Shown piece by piece: positions 17,083 through 29,474 of a stretch of 64,000 nucleotides of DNA. The notes under the pieces were generated by a model. The model was not told the origin of the DNA, made no database searches, and saw nothing but the letters and a program-made list of their open reading frames with translations. The translations under genes and the position numbers were made by a program. Every line of letters starts with the position of its first letter. The stretch's first letter is position 1. Location of the stretch: the NCBI RefSeq assembly GCF_029760955.1, contig NZ_CP121682.1:6510001-6574000 (forward strand), read 5' to 3'. Source of the DNA: Streptomyces cathayae (lineage in GTDB: Bacteria; Actinomycetota; Actinomycetes; Streptomycetales; Streptomycetaceae).

Positions 17083-18210
17083 ATGTCGAAGCTCGGTAGT
17101 CTCGGTGCCCGACTGCACCACGGTGAGGTCGGATACGACTTCATCAAGAGCCGCAAGATCTGGTACGGCATCTCCATCCTGATCACCGTCCTGGCCATCC
17201 TCGGCCTGACGGTGCGCGGCCTCCACATGGGCATCGAGTTCCAGGGCGGGGCGGTCTTCACCACCCCGAAGAACATGAGCGCCTCGGTCGCCCAGGCCGA
17301 GACCTACGCGGAAGAGGCCTCCGGCCACGACGCCATCGTCCAGAAGCTCGGTGACGGCAGTCTGCGCATCCAGATCGCGGGCATCGACACCGGTGTCTCG
17401 GACAAGATCAAGACGGAGCTCTCCCAGGACCTGAAGGTCAATCCCGAGCAGATCAACGCGGACCTGGTCGGTCCCAGCTGGGGCGAGCAGATCGCCAACA
17501 AGGCCTGGCTGGGCCTCGGCATCTTCCTGTTCCTGGTCGTGATCTATCTGGCCGTCGCCTTCGAGTGGCGCATGGCCGTCGCCGCGTTCGTCGCGCTGAT
17601 CCACGACCTCACCATCACCGTCGGCATCTACGCTCTCGTGGGCTTCGAGGTCACCCCGGGCACGGTGATCGGGCTGCTGACCATCCTCGGCTACTCGCTC
17701 TACGACACGGTCGTGGTCTTCGACAGCCTCAAGGAACAGACCCGCGACATCACCCAGCAGACCCGCTGGACCTACAGTGAGATCGCCAACCGCTCCATCA
17801 ACAGCACGCTGGTCCGCTCCGTCAACACCACGGTGGTCGCGCTGCTGCCGGTGGGTGCCCTGCTGTTCATCGGCGGCGGAGTCCTCGGCGCCGGCATGCT
17901 GAACGACATCTCGCTGTCGCTGTTCGTCGGTCTCGCCGCCGGTGCGTACTCCTCGATCTTCATCGCCACGCCGCTCGTCGCCGACCTCAAGGAGCGCGAG
18001 CCGGCGATGAGGACCCTGAAGAAGCGTGTCCTGGCCAAGCGGGCCCGGGGCACGGAGACGGGCGGGCCGGCCGAGAGCCGGATGCCCGACGACAGCCACG
18101 ACCACGGACCGACGGACGCCGTTCCCGCCGCGCCCGCCATTGTGGGGCCACACCATCAACCCGCGTCCCGCAGCCGCGGGCGCGGCCGACCCTCAGGAAA
18201 ACGCAGATGA
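17083..18210 (+). CDS. secF: Protein translocase subunit SecF
   Basis: 375 residues, partner of SecD. TM1 (WYGISILITVLAILGLTVRG), the periplasmic GIEFQGGAVF motif, TM2-6 with the SecF signature TILGYSLYDTVVVFD are all visible. The C-terminal 60 residues are a hydrophilic Streptomyces extension. ATG 17083 follows GAGG. The stop overlaps the apt start by ATGA, so a purine salvage enzyme is coupled to export genes, a conserved actinobacterial order. Confidence 0.97.
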   Translation: MSKLGSLGARLHHGEVGYDFIKSRKIWYGISILITVLAILGLTVRGLHMGIEFQGGAVFTTPKNMSASVAQAETYAEEASGHDAIVQKLGDGSLRIQIAGIDTGVSDKIKTELSQDLKVNPEQINADLVGPSWGEQIANKAWLGLGIFLFLVVIYLAVAFEWRMAVAAFVALIHDLTITVGIYALVGFEVTPGTVIGLLTILGYSLYDTVVVFDSLKEQTRDITQQTRWTYSEIANRSINSTLVRSVNTTVVALLPVGALLFIGGGVLGAGMLNDISLSLFVGLAAGAYSSIFIATPLVADLKEREPAMRTLKKRVLAKRARGTETGGPAESRMPDDSHDHGPTDAVPAAPAIVGPHHQPASRSRGRGRPSGKRR

Positions 18211-18755
18211 CCGAAACAACCGACGCCGCCGCACTGCTGCTGAGCCGTATCCGGGACGTCGAGGACCACCCGGAGCCGGGGGTGATGTTCAAGGACATCA
18301 CCCCGCTCCTGGCCGACCCCAAGGCGTTCGCCGTGCTCAGCGACGCCCTCGCCGTGATCGCCGGAGCCACCGGCGCCACCAAGATCGTCGGCCTGGAGGC
18401 CCGGGGCTTCATCCTCGGCGCCCCGGTCGCCGTCCAGGCCGGCCTCGGGTTCATCCCCGTGCGCAAGGCGGGCAAGCTCCCCGGAGCCACCCTCAGCCAG
18501 GCGTACGACCTGGAGTACGGCTCCGCCGAGATCGAGGTGCACGCCGAGGACCTGACCACCACCGACCGCGTCCTGGTGATCGACGACGTGCTCGCCACCG
18601 GCGGCACCGCCGAGGCGTCGGTGCGGCTCATCCGCAGGGCCGGCGCCGAGGTCGTGGGCCTCGCCGTGCTGATGGAACTCGGCTTCCTCGGTGGCCGGGC
18701 CAGGGTGGAGTCGGCCCTGGCCGGTGCCCCGCTGGAGGCACTGCTCAGGCTCTGA
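18207..18755 (+). CDS. apt: Adenine phosphoribosyltransferase
   Basis: 182 residues. It converts adenine and PRPP to AMP. The PRPP loop VLVIDDVLATGGTA, the GLEARGFILG loop and the N-terminal HPEPGVMFKDITPLL adenine-site segment are intact. ATG 18207 overlaps the secF stop. A very strong terminator follows at 18794-18835, so the yajC-secDF-apt unit ends here, before relA. Confidence 0.97.
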   Translation: MTETTDAAALLLSRIRDVEDHPEPGVMFKDITPLLADPKAFAVLSDALAVIAGATGATKIVGLEARGFILGAPVAVQAGLGFIPVRKAGKLPGATLSQAYDLEYGSAEIEVHAEDLTTTDRVLVIDDVLATGGTAEASVRLIRRAGAEVVGLAVLMELGFLGGRARVESALAGAPLEALLRL

Positions 18756-18793
18756 GCGGCGACGTGTGACGGGCGTGGAGCGCGGTGAACACC

Positions 18794-18835
18794 GCACGGG
18801 GCGGGTACCGTGGGAATCCGGTACCCGCCCCGTGC
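18794..18835 (+). terminator. 17-bp perfect terminator between apt and relA
   Basis: GCACGGGGCGGGTACCG / CGGTACCCGCCCCGTGC with an 8-base loop, followed by GTTTC. Confidence 0.8.
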
Positions 18836-18950
18836 GTTTCACGGGTGGACGGTCCTCACACCGGTCCGCAGGACAGCCCCCGGCCGGGGATGGCTACCAT
18901 GGGGGGTCCGGAGCCTGCCGGGGGACCCGGAAAGCGCACGAGGAGTCCTC

Positions 18951-21518
<2,568 letters not shown>

Positions 21519-21587
21519 ACCCGGCGCGCACGGCACGCAAGCCACGAAGCGCGAGGCACGGAGGACGAGGCACGCAGGACACGCAGG

Positions 21588-21621
21588 AGGGGCTCCCGCA
21601 CCACCCGGTACGGGAGCCCCT
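21588..21621. terminator. Bidirectional terminator between relA and the DUF349 gene
   Basis: An 11-bp perfect stem AGGGGCTCCCG / CGGGAGCCCCT in the gap of two convergent genes. Confidence 0.75.
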
Positions 21622-21642
21622 CTCAGCGTGCGGCGGCCTTCG

Positions 21643-22872
21643 TCAGCCGCCGAACTCCTGCAGTCCCTTCAGCGCCTGGTCCAGCAGCGCCCGGCGACCC
21701 TCCAGCTCCCGCTCGAGCTTCTGGGCCCTGGCCTCGTTGCCCTGCGTCCGCGCCTGCTCGATCTGGCCGCTCAGCTTGTCCACGGCGGCCTGGAGCTGAC
21801 CGGTCAGGCCCTCGGCACGCGCGCGTGCCTCCGGGTTGGTCCGGCGCCACTCGGCCTCCTCGGCCTCCTGCATGGCCCGCTCCACGGACTGCATCCGGCC
21901 CTCGACCTTCGGCCGGGCGTCCCGCGGCACATGGCCGATGGCCTCCCAGCGCTCGTTGAGCGCGCGGAACGCGGCCCGGGCGGCCTTCAGATCCGTGATC
22001 GGCAGGAGCTTCTCGGCCTCTTCGGCCAGCTCCTCCTTGAGCTTGAGGTTCTCCGTCTGCTCCGCGTCACGCTCGGCGAAGACCGAACCGCGGGCGGCGA
22101 AGAAGACGTCCTGGGCGCCGCGGAAGCGGTTCCACAGGTCATCCTCGTGCTCGCGCTGGGCGCGGCCCGCGGCCTTCCACTCCGCCATCAGGTCCCGGTA
22201 ACGCGCCGCCGTCGCACCCCAGTCCGTCGAGTTCGACAGCGCCTCCGCCTCGGCGACCAGACGCTCCTTGGTCTTGCGGGCCTCCTCGCGCTGCGCGTCC
22301 AGGTGCGCGAAGTGCTGCTTGCGCCGCTTGGAGAACGCCGACCGGGCGTGCGAGAAGCGGTGCCACAGCTCGTCGTCGGACTTGCGGTCCAGCCGGGGCA
22401 GCCCCTTCCAGGTGTCCACCAGCGCCCGCAGCCGCTCACCGGCCGCCCGCCACTGGTCCGAGCCCGCCAGCTCCTCCGCCTCGGCGACCAGCGCCTCCTT
22501 GGCCTGACGGGCCTCGTCGGACTGCTTCGCCCGCTGCGCCCTGCGCTCCTCGCGCCGCTTGTCCACCAGCTCCACGAGCTTGTCCAGACGCACGCGCAGG
22601 GCGGCCAGATCGCCGACCGCGTGATGGGCGTCGACCTGCTCCCGCAGGTGCTCGACCGCCGTCATGGCGTCCTTCGAGGACAGGTCGGTGGTCTTCACTC
22701 GCTTCTCGAGGAGGCCGATCTCGACAACCAGGCCCTCGTACTTGCGCTCGAAGTAGGCCAGCGCCTCCTCGGGGGAGCCCGCCTGCCAGGAACCGACGAC
22801 CTGCTCTCCGTCGGCCGTACGCACGTACACGGTGCCCGTCTCGTCGACGCGGCCCCACGGGTCGCTGCTCAC
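21643..22872 (-). CDS. DUF349 repeat protein
   Basis: 409 residues, highly charged and helical, with three DUF349 units: around LVDTWKGLPRLDRKSDDELW, DLMAEWKAAGRAQREHEDDLW and ALNERWEAIGHVPRDARPKV (each given in part). The N-terminal 60 residues hold a small beta-rich part (GTVYVRTADGEQVVGSW). A coiled coil ends the protein (LTGQLQAAVDKLSGQIEQAR). Function is unknown; DUF349 proteins are linked to nucleic-acid processes only loosely. GTG 22872 follows GGAGGAGG, an excellent RBS. It converges on relA and is preceded by the cyclophilin gene on the same strand after 137 bases. Confidence 0.9.
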   Translation of the reverse strand: MSSDPWGRVDETGTVYVRTADGEQVVGSWQAGSPEEALAYFERKYEGLVVEIGLLEKRVKTTDLSSKDAMTAVEHLREQVDAHHAVGDLAALRVRLDKLVELVDKRREERRAQRAKQSDEARQAKEALVAEAEELAGSDQWRAAGERLRALVDTWKGLPRLDRKSDDELWHRFSHARSAFSKRRKQHFAHLDAQREEARKTKERLVAEAEALSNSTDWGATAARYRDLMAEWKAAGRAQREHEDDLWNRFRGAQDVFFAARGSVFAERDAEQTENLKLKEELAEEAEKLLPITDLKAARAAFRALNERWEAIGHVPRDARPKVEGRMQSVERAMQEAEEAEWRRTNPEARARAEGLTGQLQAAVDKLSGQIEQARTQGNEARAQKLERELEGRRALLDQALKGLQEFGG

Positions 22873-23009
22873 AGCGCCTCCTCCACATGATGCCTGCGGA
22901 GGGCTTTGCTACCCCCGGGCATCGTCCACAGTTTTCGTCACGGCCAACATAGGCGACCGACGGGACACCTGTCCGCATCCCGCGCGACCGAAATTCCGCA
23001 GTTGGGCGG

Positions 23010-23831
23010 TCAGGATTCCGTGACGGTCGCCTTGTCGATCACGACCGTCGCGTTGGGCGCGCCGTCACCGGCTCCGGTGCTGTCACCGGCGGCGGCGATC
23101 TTCTTCAGGACCTTCATGCCGTCCTCCGAGACGGTGCCGAACGGCGTGTAGCTCGGCGGGAGCGGGCTGTCCTCGTACACCAGGAAGAACTGGCTTCCGC
23201 CGCTGTCCTTCTGCCCGGTGTTCGCCATCGCGACGGTGCCCGCCGGGTACGTGTTGTCCTTCAGGCTCTCGTCCTTCAGGTTCTCGTCCGGGATCGTGTA
23301 GCCGGGACCGCCGGTGCCGGTGCCCGTCGGGTCACCGCACTGCAGCACGTAGATGCCGTTGGTGGTGATCCGGTGGCACTTGCTGTGGTCGAAGTAGCCC
23401 TTGTCGGCGAGGAAGTTGAACGAGTTGACGGTGTGCGGGGCCGCCGACGCCTTGAGCGCCATGTCGATCGTCCCGCAGGTCGTCTCGAGCGTCATCGTGT
23501 ACGTCGCCGACTCGTCGATGGAGATCGCCGGCTCCTTCTTCCAGGTCTTCGACGCGACCTCGCCCGCGGCCGGCTTCTCGCACGGGTCGGGCGCCTTGCT
23601 GGTCGCCTCGGCGCTCGGCGTGACCTCCGCGCTCGCGTTGGCCTTGTCCCCGTCCGATTCGAACGCCCCGGTCGTGTACAGCGCGAGGCTGCCGATCAGG
23701 ACCACGCCGAGCGCGGAAGCGATCACCGAGTTGCGGATCCGCGACTTGCGCCGTGCCTGGGTGCGCCGCTGCTGCTGCCGCAAGAACTTCTCCCGCGCGA
23801 GCTGACGCCGCCGCTGTTCCTGGCTGACCAC
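23010..23831 (-). CDS. Membrane-anchored cyclophilin-type peptidyl-prolyl isomerase
   Basis: 273 residues. A strongly basic N-terminus (RRRQLAREKFLRQQQRRTQA) precedes one membrane segment at about 35-55 (SVIASALGVVLIGSLALYTT), so the enzyme domain should face outside. A S/T/A/E linker leads to the cyclophilin domain: the catalytic arginine is in KCHRITTNGIYVLQCGD, where the usual FHR reads CHR; the glutamine is retained. GSQFFLVYEDSPLPPSYTPFG closes the active site. It may help exported proteins fold. GTG 23831 is the chosen start. Divergent from the MBL gene. Confidence 0.93.
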   Translation of the reverse strand: MVSQEQRRRQLAREKFLRQQQRRTQARRKSRIRNSVIASALGVVLIGSLALYTTGAFESDGDKANASAEVTPSAEATSKAPDPCEKPAAGEVASKTWKKEPAISIDESATYTMTLETTCGTIDMALKASAAPHTVNSFNFLADKGYFDHSKCHRITTNGIYVLQCGDPTGTGTGGPGYTIPDENLKDESLKDNTYPAGTVAMANTGQKDSGGSQFFLVYEDSPLPPSYTPFGTVSEDGMKVLKKIAAAGDSTGAGDGAPNATVVIDKATVTES

Positions 23832-23988
23832 CGGGTTTACTCCTCATGCGTCTCGTGTGCCGACCGGTACGCGTGCCTGCGGCGGACCGACCGTCTGCGT
23901 GTGCCCCGTACCGTATATGGGTTCGCTGTGGAATCGGCAGCGCCGGTAGGCTCTGACGGCGGGCGCGAGCCCGTCGCAAGCCTCCCGT

Positions 23989-24024
23989 ATCGACACAACC
24001 GTCGACACGACCCTCGACACAACG
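23989..24024 (+). repeat. Three tandem 12-bp repeats upstream of the MBL hydrolase gene
   Basis: ATCGACACAACC (23989-24000), GTCGACACGACC (24001-24012) and CTCGACACAACG (24013-24024) lie directly before the ribosome binding site GAAGGAC. The shared core is TCGACACRAC. They could be operator copies in the divergent promoter region or leader sequence of unknown use. Confidence 0.75.
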
Positions 24025-24034
24025 AAGGACGATC

Positions 24035-24745
24035 GTGCTCATTGCCGGGTTCCCCGCCGGGGCCTGGGGGACGAACTGTTATCTCGTCGCCCCCGCCGCC
24101 GGTGAGGAGTGCGTGATCATCGACCCCGGCCATCAGGCCGCCCCGGGAGTGGAGGAGGCGGTCCGCAAGCATCGGCTGAAGCCCGTCGCCGTCGTCCTCA
24201 CCCACGGCCACATCGACCACGTGGCCTCCGTCGTCCCCGTGTGCGGGGCGCACGACGTACCGGCCTGGATCCACCCCGACGACCGGTACATGATGAGCGA
24301 CCCCGAGAAGGCCCTGGGCCGCTCCATCGGGATGCCGCTGATGGGCGAGCTGACCGTGGGGGAGCCGGACGACGTCAGGGAGCTGGCCGACGGCGTGAAA
24401 CTCGAACTGGCCGGGCTGGAGCTGACGGTCGCGCACGCGCCGGGGCATACCAAGGGGTCGGTGACCTTCGGCCTGCCCGAGGCGGCGGACATCCCGCCGG
24501 TCTTCTTCTCGGGCGACCTGCTGTTCGCCGGCTCCATCGGACGCACCGACCTGCCCGGCGGTGACATGGCCGACCTGCTCGACTCGCTGGCGCGTGTGTG
24601 CCTGCCGCTCGACGACTCGACCGTGGTGCTGTCCGGACACGGACCCCAGACGACCATCGGCCAGGAGCGTGCCACCAACCCGTATCTGCGGCAGGTGGCC
24701 GTCGGCCAGGGAGCGGATGTGGACGCTCCCCGACGAGGAATGTGA
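24035..24745 (+). CDS. Metallo-beta-lactamase fold hydrolase (glyoxalase II-like)
   Basis: 236 residues. The metal site is complete: THGHIDHVASV (HxHxDH), a histidine in HAPGHTKGSV, an aspartate in FFSGDLLF and a histidine in LSGHGPQTT. The opening FPAGAWGTNCYLVAP is typical of glyoxalase II-like hydrolases that act on thioesters; the true substrate is not known. GTG 24035 follows GAAGGAC. hisS starts 13 bases after the stop, so the two are co-transcribed, a conserved actinobacterial pair. Confidence 0.93.
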   Translation: MLIAGFPAGAWGTNCYLVAPAAGEECVIIDPGHQAAPGVEEAVRKHRLKPVAVVLTHGHIDHVASVVPVCGAHDVPAWIHPDDRYMMSDPEKALGRSIGMPLMGELTVGEPDDVRELADGVKLELAGLELTVAHAPGHTKGSVTFGLPEAADIPPVFFSGDLLFAGSIGRTDLPGGDMADLLDSLARVCLPLDDSTVVLSGHGPQTTIGQERATNPYLRQVAVGQGADVDAPRRGM

Positions 24746-24757
24746 CGAGAGACTTCC

Positions 24758-26020
24758 GTGAGCACCTTCAAGGCCCCCAAGGGCACCTACGACCTGATCC
24801 CGCCGGACAGCGCGAAGTACCTCGCCGTCCGTGAGGCCATCGCCGCCCCGCTGCGCGACTCCGGTTACGGCTACATCGAGACGCCCGGCTTCGAGAGCGT
24901 CGAGCTGTTCGCGCGCGGCGTCGGAGAGTCCACCGACATCGTCACCAAGGAGATGTACGCCTTCGAGACCAAGGGCGGCGACCGCCTCGCCCTGCGGCCC
25001 GAAGGCACGGCCTCCGTGCTGCGCGCGGCCCTGGAGGCCAACCTGCACAAGGCCGGCAACCTCCCGGTCAAGCTCTGGTACTCCGGCTCGTACTACCGCT
25101 ACGAGCGCCCCCAGAAGGGCCGGTACCGCCACTTCTCCCAGGTGGGCGCGGAGGCGATCGGCGCCGAGGACCCGGCGCTGGACGCCGAACTGATCATCCT
25201 GGCGGACCAGGCGTACCGCTCCCTGGGGCTCAGCGACTTCCGCATCCTGCTGAACTCCCTGGGCGACAAGGAATGCCGTCCCGTCTACCGGTCCGCACTG
25301 CAGGACTTCCTGCGCGGCCTGGACCTGGACGAGGACACCCTGCGCCGCGCGGAGATCAACCCGCTGCGCGTCCTGGACGACAAGCGCGAGTCGGTCCAGA
25401 AGCAGCTGACCGGCGCCCCCCTGCTGCGCGACTACCTGTGCGACGCCTGCAAGACCTACCACGAGGAGGTCCGCGAGCTGATCACGGCCGCGGGCGTCAC
25501 GTTCGAGGACGACCCGAGGCTGGTGCGCGGCCTGGACTACTACACGCGCACCACCTTCGAGTTCGTCCACGACGGCCTGGGCTCCCAGTCCGCGGTGGGT
25601 GGCGGGGGCCGCTACGACGGTCTCTCCGAGATGATCGGCGGCCCCGCGCTGCCGTCCGTCGGCTGGGCCCTCGGTGTCGACCGCACCGTACTGGCCCTGG
25701 AGGCGGAGGGCGTCGAACTCGAACTCCCCGCCACCACCAGCGTGTTCGCCGTCCCGCTCGGCGAGGAGGCCCGCCGGGTGCTGTTCGCCAAGGTCACCGA
25801 ACTGCGCAAGAACGGCGTCGCCGCCGACTTCTCCTACGGCGGCAAGGGCCTGAAGGCGGCGATGAAGGCGGCCCACCGCTCGGGCGCGCGCTACACCCTG
25901 GTGCTCGGCGAGCGCGACCTCGCCGAGGGCGTCGTCCAGCTCAAGGACATGGAGTCCGGCGAGCAGAGCGCGGTCGGCGTGAACGAGATCGTGGCCGAGC
26001 TGGAGGCACGGCTCGGCTGA
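24758..26020 (+). CDS. hisS: Histidine--tRNA ligase
   Basis: 420 residues. Class II synthetase. Motif 2 with the preceding [13 protein letters not shown], the [17 protein letters not shown] stretch, and the histidine-specific loops [12 protein letters not shown] and GGGGRYDGL are all intact, followed by the C-terminal anticodon-binding domain. GTG 24758 gives [16 protein letters not shown], the normal N-terminus. Confidence 0.98.
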   Translation: MSTFKAPKGTYDLIPPDSAKYLAVREAIAAPLRDSGYGYIETPGFESVELFARGVGESTDIVTKEMYAFETKGGDRLALRPEGTASVLRAALEANLHKAGNLPVKLWYSGSYYRYERPQKGRYRHFSQVGAEAIGAEDPALDAELIILADQAYRSLGLSDFRILLNSLGDKECRPVYRSALQDFLRGLDLDEDTLRRAEINPLRVLDDKRESVQKQLTGAPLLRDYLCDACKTYHEEVRELITAAGVTFEDDPRLVRGLDYYTRTTFEFVHDGLGSQSAVGGGGRYDGLSEMIGGPALPSVGWALGVDRTVLALEAEGVELELPATTSVFAVPLGEEARRVLFAKVTELRKNGVAADFSYGGKGLKAAMKAAHRSGARYTLVLGERDLAEGVVQLKDMESGEQSAVGVNEIVAELEARLG

Positions 26021-26055
26021 TCCCCGTACGCGGCCGTGCGCGGACCACGCGCCAC

Positions 26056-26093
26056 GAAGGCGCCGGTGTGCCCCTGCGGCACCCGGCGCCTTC
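26056..26093 (+). terminator. Terminator after hisS
   Basis: An 11-bp perfect stem GAAGGCGCCGG / CCGGCGCCTTC with a 16-base loop, 35 bases after the stop. Confidence 0.65.
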
Positions 26094-26302
26094 GGCGTCC
26101 CTGCCGAGGGCGCCGGTTCGCTCGAACGGGGAACCCGGTGGGGGCGTGCGTGCGGTCATGGCACAGACGGTGGCCGAAACCGGGCATCCACGGGGATGAT
26201 TCGTGTGTTCGTATGACTGGTGGGCGATGGATTCACAGGTGAGTGCGGCACAATGGCCCTGCCCGAAGCAGGTCCACATTTCACCGTGACGGAATCGGCG
26301 TG

Positions 26303-26959
26303 ATGAGCAAGACGACTGTGAAGGACGTTTCCACCGTGCCCGAGCCTTCGCCGGCACCCGCCGGGCCGCTCCGGGAGGGCGCCGGCCGTGCGTTCGCCCT
26401 GCTCCTGGTCATCACCGGCGCGGCCGGCGTACTCGCCGCGTGGGTCATCACGCTGGACAAGTTCAAGCTGCTCGAGGCCAAGGTCAGGGGCGAGACGTTC
26501 GTCCCCGGATGCAGTCTCAACCCGGTGGTCTCCTGCGGCAGCATCATGGAGAGCGACCAGGCGTCCGTCTTCGGGTTCCCCAACCCGATGCTGGGCCTGG
26601 TCACCTACGGCATCGTCGTCTGCGTCGGCATGAGCCTGCTCGCCGGGGCCCGCTTCCCCCGCTGGTACTGGCTCACCCTCAACGCGGGCACCCTGTTCGG
26701 CACCGTTTTCTGCGCCTGGCTGATGTACCAGTCCCTGTACCGGATCAACGCCCTGTGCCTGTGGTGCTCCCTGGCCTGGGCCGCCACGATCATCATGTTC
26801 TGGTACGTGACGTCGTTCAACGTCCGCAAGGGCTTCCTGCCCGCCCCCGGCTGGCTGAAGAACTTCTTCGGCGAGTTCACCTGGGTCATGCCGGTGCTGC
26901 ACATCGGCGCCATCGGCATGCTGATCCTGACCCGCTGGTGGCATTTCTGGACCAGCTGA
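26303..26959 (+). CDS. Vitamin K epoxide reductase (VKOR) family protein
   Basis: 218 residues with about four to five membrane segments. The redox CxxC is CLWC (about residues 151-154, in [11 protein letters not shown]), and the loop cysteine pair is in [13 protein letters not shown] near residue 70. In actinobacteria VKOR re-oxidises DsbA-like proteins with menaquinone, so a role in disulfide formation outside the cell is likely. ATG 26303 ([10 protein letters not shown]) is chosen; the longer frame starting at 26243 has no support. Confidence 0.93.
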   Translation: MSKTTVKDVSTVPEPSPAPAGPLREGAGRAFALLLVITGAAGVLAAWVITLDKFKLLEAKVRGETFVPGCSLNPVVSCGSIMESDQASVFGFPNPMLGLVTYGIVVCVGMSLLAGARFPRWYWLTLNAGTLFGTVFCAWLMYQSLYRINALCLWCSLAWAATIIMFWYVTSFNVRKGFLPAPGWLKNFFGEFTWVMPVLHIGAIGMLILTRWWHFWTS

Positions 26960-26989
26960 CGGGCCCGCCGCGTTGTCGGCGCGGTCCTT

Positions 26990-27003
26990 TAGGGTTGCCG
27001 ACG
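26990..27003 (+). promoter_or_regulatory. Putative -10 box (TAGGGT) for leaderless rarA
   Basis: TAGGGT at 26990-26995 ends 7 bases before GTG 27003. No ribosome binding site is visible and no clear -35. Confidence 0.35.
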
Positions 27004-28358
27004 TGGAGCCCGACCTGTTCACCGCCGCAGCAGAAGAACGCCAGCAGAAGGACCCGACCGGCAGCCCCCTCGCCGTGCGGATGCGTCCGCGCACGCTCGA
27101 GGAGGTGGCGGGCCAGCAGCATCTGCTGAAGCCCGGCTCACCCCTGCGCCGACTGGTCGGCGAGGGCGCCTCGGGCCCCGCGGGCCCGTCCTCGGTGTTC
27201 CTGTGGGGGCCTCCCGGCACCGGCAAGACGACCCTGGCCTACGTCGTCTCCAAGGCCACCAACAAGCGTTTCGTCGAGCTGTCGGCGATCACCGCGGGCG
27301 TCAAGGAGGTCCGCGCGGTCATCGACGGCGCCCGCCGCGCCTCCGGCGGGTACGGCACGGAGACCGTCCTCTTCCTCGACGAGATCCACCGTTTCAGCAA
27401 GGCCCAGCAGGACTCCCTGCTCCCCGCGGTCGAGAACCGCTGGGTCACGCTGATCGCCGCGACCACCGAGAACCCCTACTTCTCGGTCATCTCCCCCCTG
27501 CTCTCCCGCTCCCTCCTGCTCACCCTCGAACCCCTCACCGACGACGACGTCCGCGGTCTGCTGCACCGTGCGCTCGCCGACGAACGGGGACTGAAGGGCG
27601 CCGTCACCCTCCCCGAGGACACCGGGGACCATCTGGTGCGCATCGCCGGCGGGGACGCCCGCCGCGCCCTGACCGCCCTGGAGGCCGCCGCGGGGGCCGC
27701 GCTGGACAAGGGCGAGACGGCGATCTCCCTGGCCACCCTGGAGGAGACGGTCGACCGGGCCGCCGTGAAGTACGACCGCTCCGGCGACCAGCACTACGAC
27801 GTCGCCAGCGCCCTGATCAAGTCCATCCGCGGTTCCGACGTCGACGCCGCCCTGCACTACCTGGCCCGGATGATCGAGGCCGGCGAGGATCCCCGCTTCA
27901 TCGCCCGCCGTCTGATGATCTCCGCCAGCGAGGACATCGGCCTCGCCGACCCGAACGCGCTGCCGATCGCGGTCGCCGCCGCCCAGGCCGTCGCCATGAT
28001 CGGCTTCCCCGAGGCCGCCCTCACCCTGAGCCACGCCACCATCGCCCTCGCCCTGGCCCCCAAGTCCAACGCGGCCACCACCGCGATCGGCGCCGCCCTG
28101 GCCGACGTGCGCAAGGGGCTGGCCGGGTCCGTGCCGCCGCATCTGCGCGACGGGCACTACAAGGGCGCGGCCGCCCTGGGCCACGCCCAGGGGTACGTGT
28201 ACCCGCACGACCTGCCCGAGGGCATCGCGCGGCAGCAGTACGCCCCGGACGCCCTGAAGGACCGCGCGTACTACGAGCCCACCCGGCACGGGGCCGAGGC
28301 GCGGTACGCCGACGCGGTGGAGTGGACCAGGAAGCACCTCGGTCGGAAGCAGCCGTGA
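27003..28358 (+). CDS. rarA: Replication-associated recombination AAA+ ATPase RarA (MgsA)
   Basis: 451 residues. Walker A is GPPGTGKTT, Walker [10 protein letters not shown], and the sensor region [11 protein letters not shown] is typical. The MgsA C-terminal tetramer domain follows (DYHYD-like [18 protein letters not shown], then [12 protein letters not shown]). Family members act at stalled forks. GTG 27003 gives [14 protein letters not shown]; the frame upstream to 26973 overlaps the presumed promoter. It lies between VKOR and rpsD. Confidence 0.95.
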   Translation: MEPDLFTAAAEERQQKDPTGSPLAVRMRPRTLEEVAGQQHLLKPGSPLRRLVGEGASGPAGPSSVFLWGPPGTGKTTLAYVVSKATNKRFVELSAITAGVKEVRAVIDGARRASGGYGTETVLFLDEIHRFSKAQQDSLLPAVENRWVTLIAATTENPYFSVISPLLSRSLLLTLEPLTDDDVRGLLHRALADERGLKGAVTLPEDTGDHLVRIAGGDARRALTALEAAAGAALDKGETAISLATLEETVDRAAVKYDRSGDQHYDVASALIKSIRGSDVDAALHYLARMIEAGEDPRFIARRLMISASEDIGLADPNALPIAVAAAQAVAMIGFPEAALTLSHATIALALAPKSNAATTAIGAALADVRKGLAGSVPPHLRDGHYKGAAALGHAQGYVYPHDLPEGIARQQYAPDALKDRAYYEPTRHGAEARYADAVEWTRKHLGRKQP

Positions 28359-28688
28359 GCACCCTGTAGAATTTCCCGAAGCTGCGTCCCGTGTCCGGCC
28401 CCGCAAGGGAGACCGGCATCACCAGAGCGGGACATCCAGCAGGAGGGTCTGCCCCCGGGCAGGCGTCTCCAGGAGCGTCGCGCACCGTCGAACGGTGTCG
28501 CGGGCAGCCCACCACCACCCGGAATTCCGGGAGCGATCGGTGGGCCACTCGCGTGCTGCACGTATGTGCCCAGATCAGGGGAGCGGCTGCCCGGCAGGTC
28601 CGACACGGACCCGCGGGGTTTCCCCGGCTGCGGATGCGACCTCCCTTAACCCTGGTGAGCCGGAAACTTTGGAAAAGAGACAGAGACA
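28359..28688 (+). promoter_or_regulatory. Long structured leader of rpsD
   Basis: The 330-base gap has a good -10 TAGAAT at 28367-28372 (a weak -35 TCGGAA at 28343-28348), which would give a leader of about 310 bases. Strong hairpins follow: CGCGCACCGT/ACGGTGTCGCG around loop CGA (28479-28502), a nested CCCACC...CCGGAATTCCGG...GGTGGG (about 28508-28544), and GGTCCG/CGGACC (about 28597-28611). S4 often represses its own mRNA through leader structure in other bacteria; that is inference here. The SD before GTG 28689 is weak (GAGACAGAGACA). Confidence 0.5.
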
Positions 28689-29303
28689 GTGGCGAACCAG
28701 CCCCGCCCCAAGGTCAAGAAGTCGCGTGCCCTCGGTATCGCGCTGACCCCGAAGGCCGTCAAGTACTTCGAGGCCCGCCCCTACCCGCCGGGTGAGCACG
28801 GCCGCGGCCGCAAGCAGAACTCGGACTACAAGGTCCGTCTGCTGGAGAAGCAGCGCCTGCGCGCCCAGTACGACATCAGCGAGCGCCAGCTCGTCCGCGC
28901 GTACGAGCGTGCCGCCAAGACGACGATCAAGACCGGTGACGCCCTCGTCATCGAGCTCGAGCGCCGTCTCGACGCCCTGGTCCTGCGTTCGGGCATCGCC
29001 CGCACGATCTACCAGGCCCGTCAGATGGTCACCCACGGCCACATCCAGGTCAACGGCAAGAAGGTCGACAAGCCCTCCTTCCTCCTGCGCCCGGACGACG
29101 TCGTGCAGGTCCGTGAGCGCAGCAAGGACAAGACGCTCTTCACGATCGCCCGCGAGGGTGGCTTCGCCCCCGACGGCGAGACCCCGCGCTACCTCCAGGT
29201 GAACCTCAAGGCCCTGGCGTTCCGCCTGGACCGTGAGCCGAACCGCAAGGAGATCCCGGTGATCTGCGACGAGCAGCTCGTCGTCGAGTTCTACGCCCGC
29301 TGA
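28689..29303 (+). CDS. rpsD: 30S ribosomal protein S4, cysteine-free (zinc-independent) type
   Basis: 204 residues. The S4 RNA-binding domain is clear ([20 protein letters not shown] and [16 protein letters not shown]). The N-terminal region ([20 protein letters not shown]) lacks the zinc-binding cysteines of the C+ form, so this is the C- form. S4 starts 30S assembly and in E. coli also aids antitermination. It is monocistronic here, with its own leader and terminator. Confidence 0.98.
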   Translation: MANQPRPKVKKSRALGIALTPKAVKYFEARPYPPGEHGRGRKQNSDYKVRLLEKQRLRAQYDISERQLVRAYERAAKTTIKTGDALVIELERRLDALVLRSGIARTIYQARQMVTHGHIQVNGKKVDKPSFLLRPDDVVQVRERSKDKTLFTIAREGGFAPDGETPRYLQVNLKALAFRLDREPNRKEIPVICDEQLVVEFYAR

Positions 29304-29325
29304 CCCCAGCAGGCAGGCGGTACCC

Positions 29326-29372
29326 CAGCCCGCCGTCCCTCCGCCCTTCAGGGCGGGCGGGGCGGCGGGCTG
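29326..29372 (+). terminator. Terminator of rpsD
   Basis: Outer stem CAGCCCGCCG / CGGCGGGCTG (29326-29335, 29363-29372) with an inner hairpin CCGCCC-TTCA-GGGCGG (29341-29356). Confidence 0.7.
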
Positions 29373-29474
29373 CTGCATGGGCGCCCCGCCCGCGACGTGC
29401 CGACCCCGCCGGGCGGTAATCAGGTACGGAGTCCCGCTGCCGGCGCGATAGGCTCGGTGCACGAATTTCTTGAC

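Noticed and set aside
14617..18159. Very long minus-strand open frame (1180 codons) opposite yajC-secD-secF
   Set aside because: It is a mirror of high-GC codon bias in the real genes; the product is repetitive in D/G/R/V with no domain, and the plus-strand genes are certain.
29341..29356. CCGCCC-TTCA-GGGCGG, which looks like an IS605 right-end stem
   Set aside because: It is nested in a longer stem directly after rpsD and lacks the GAAGC and GTCA flanks, so it is the rpsD terminator.
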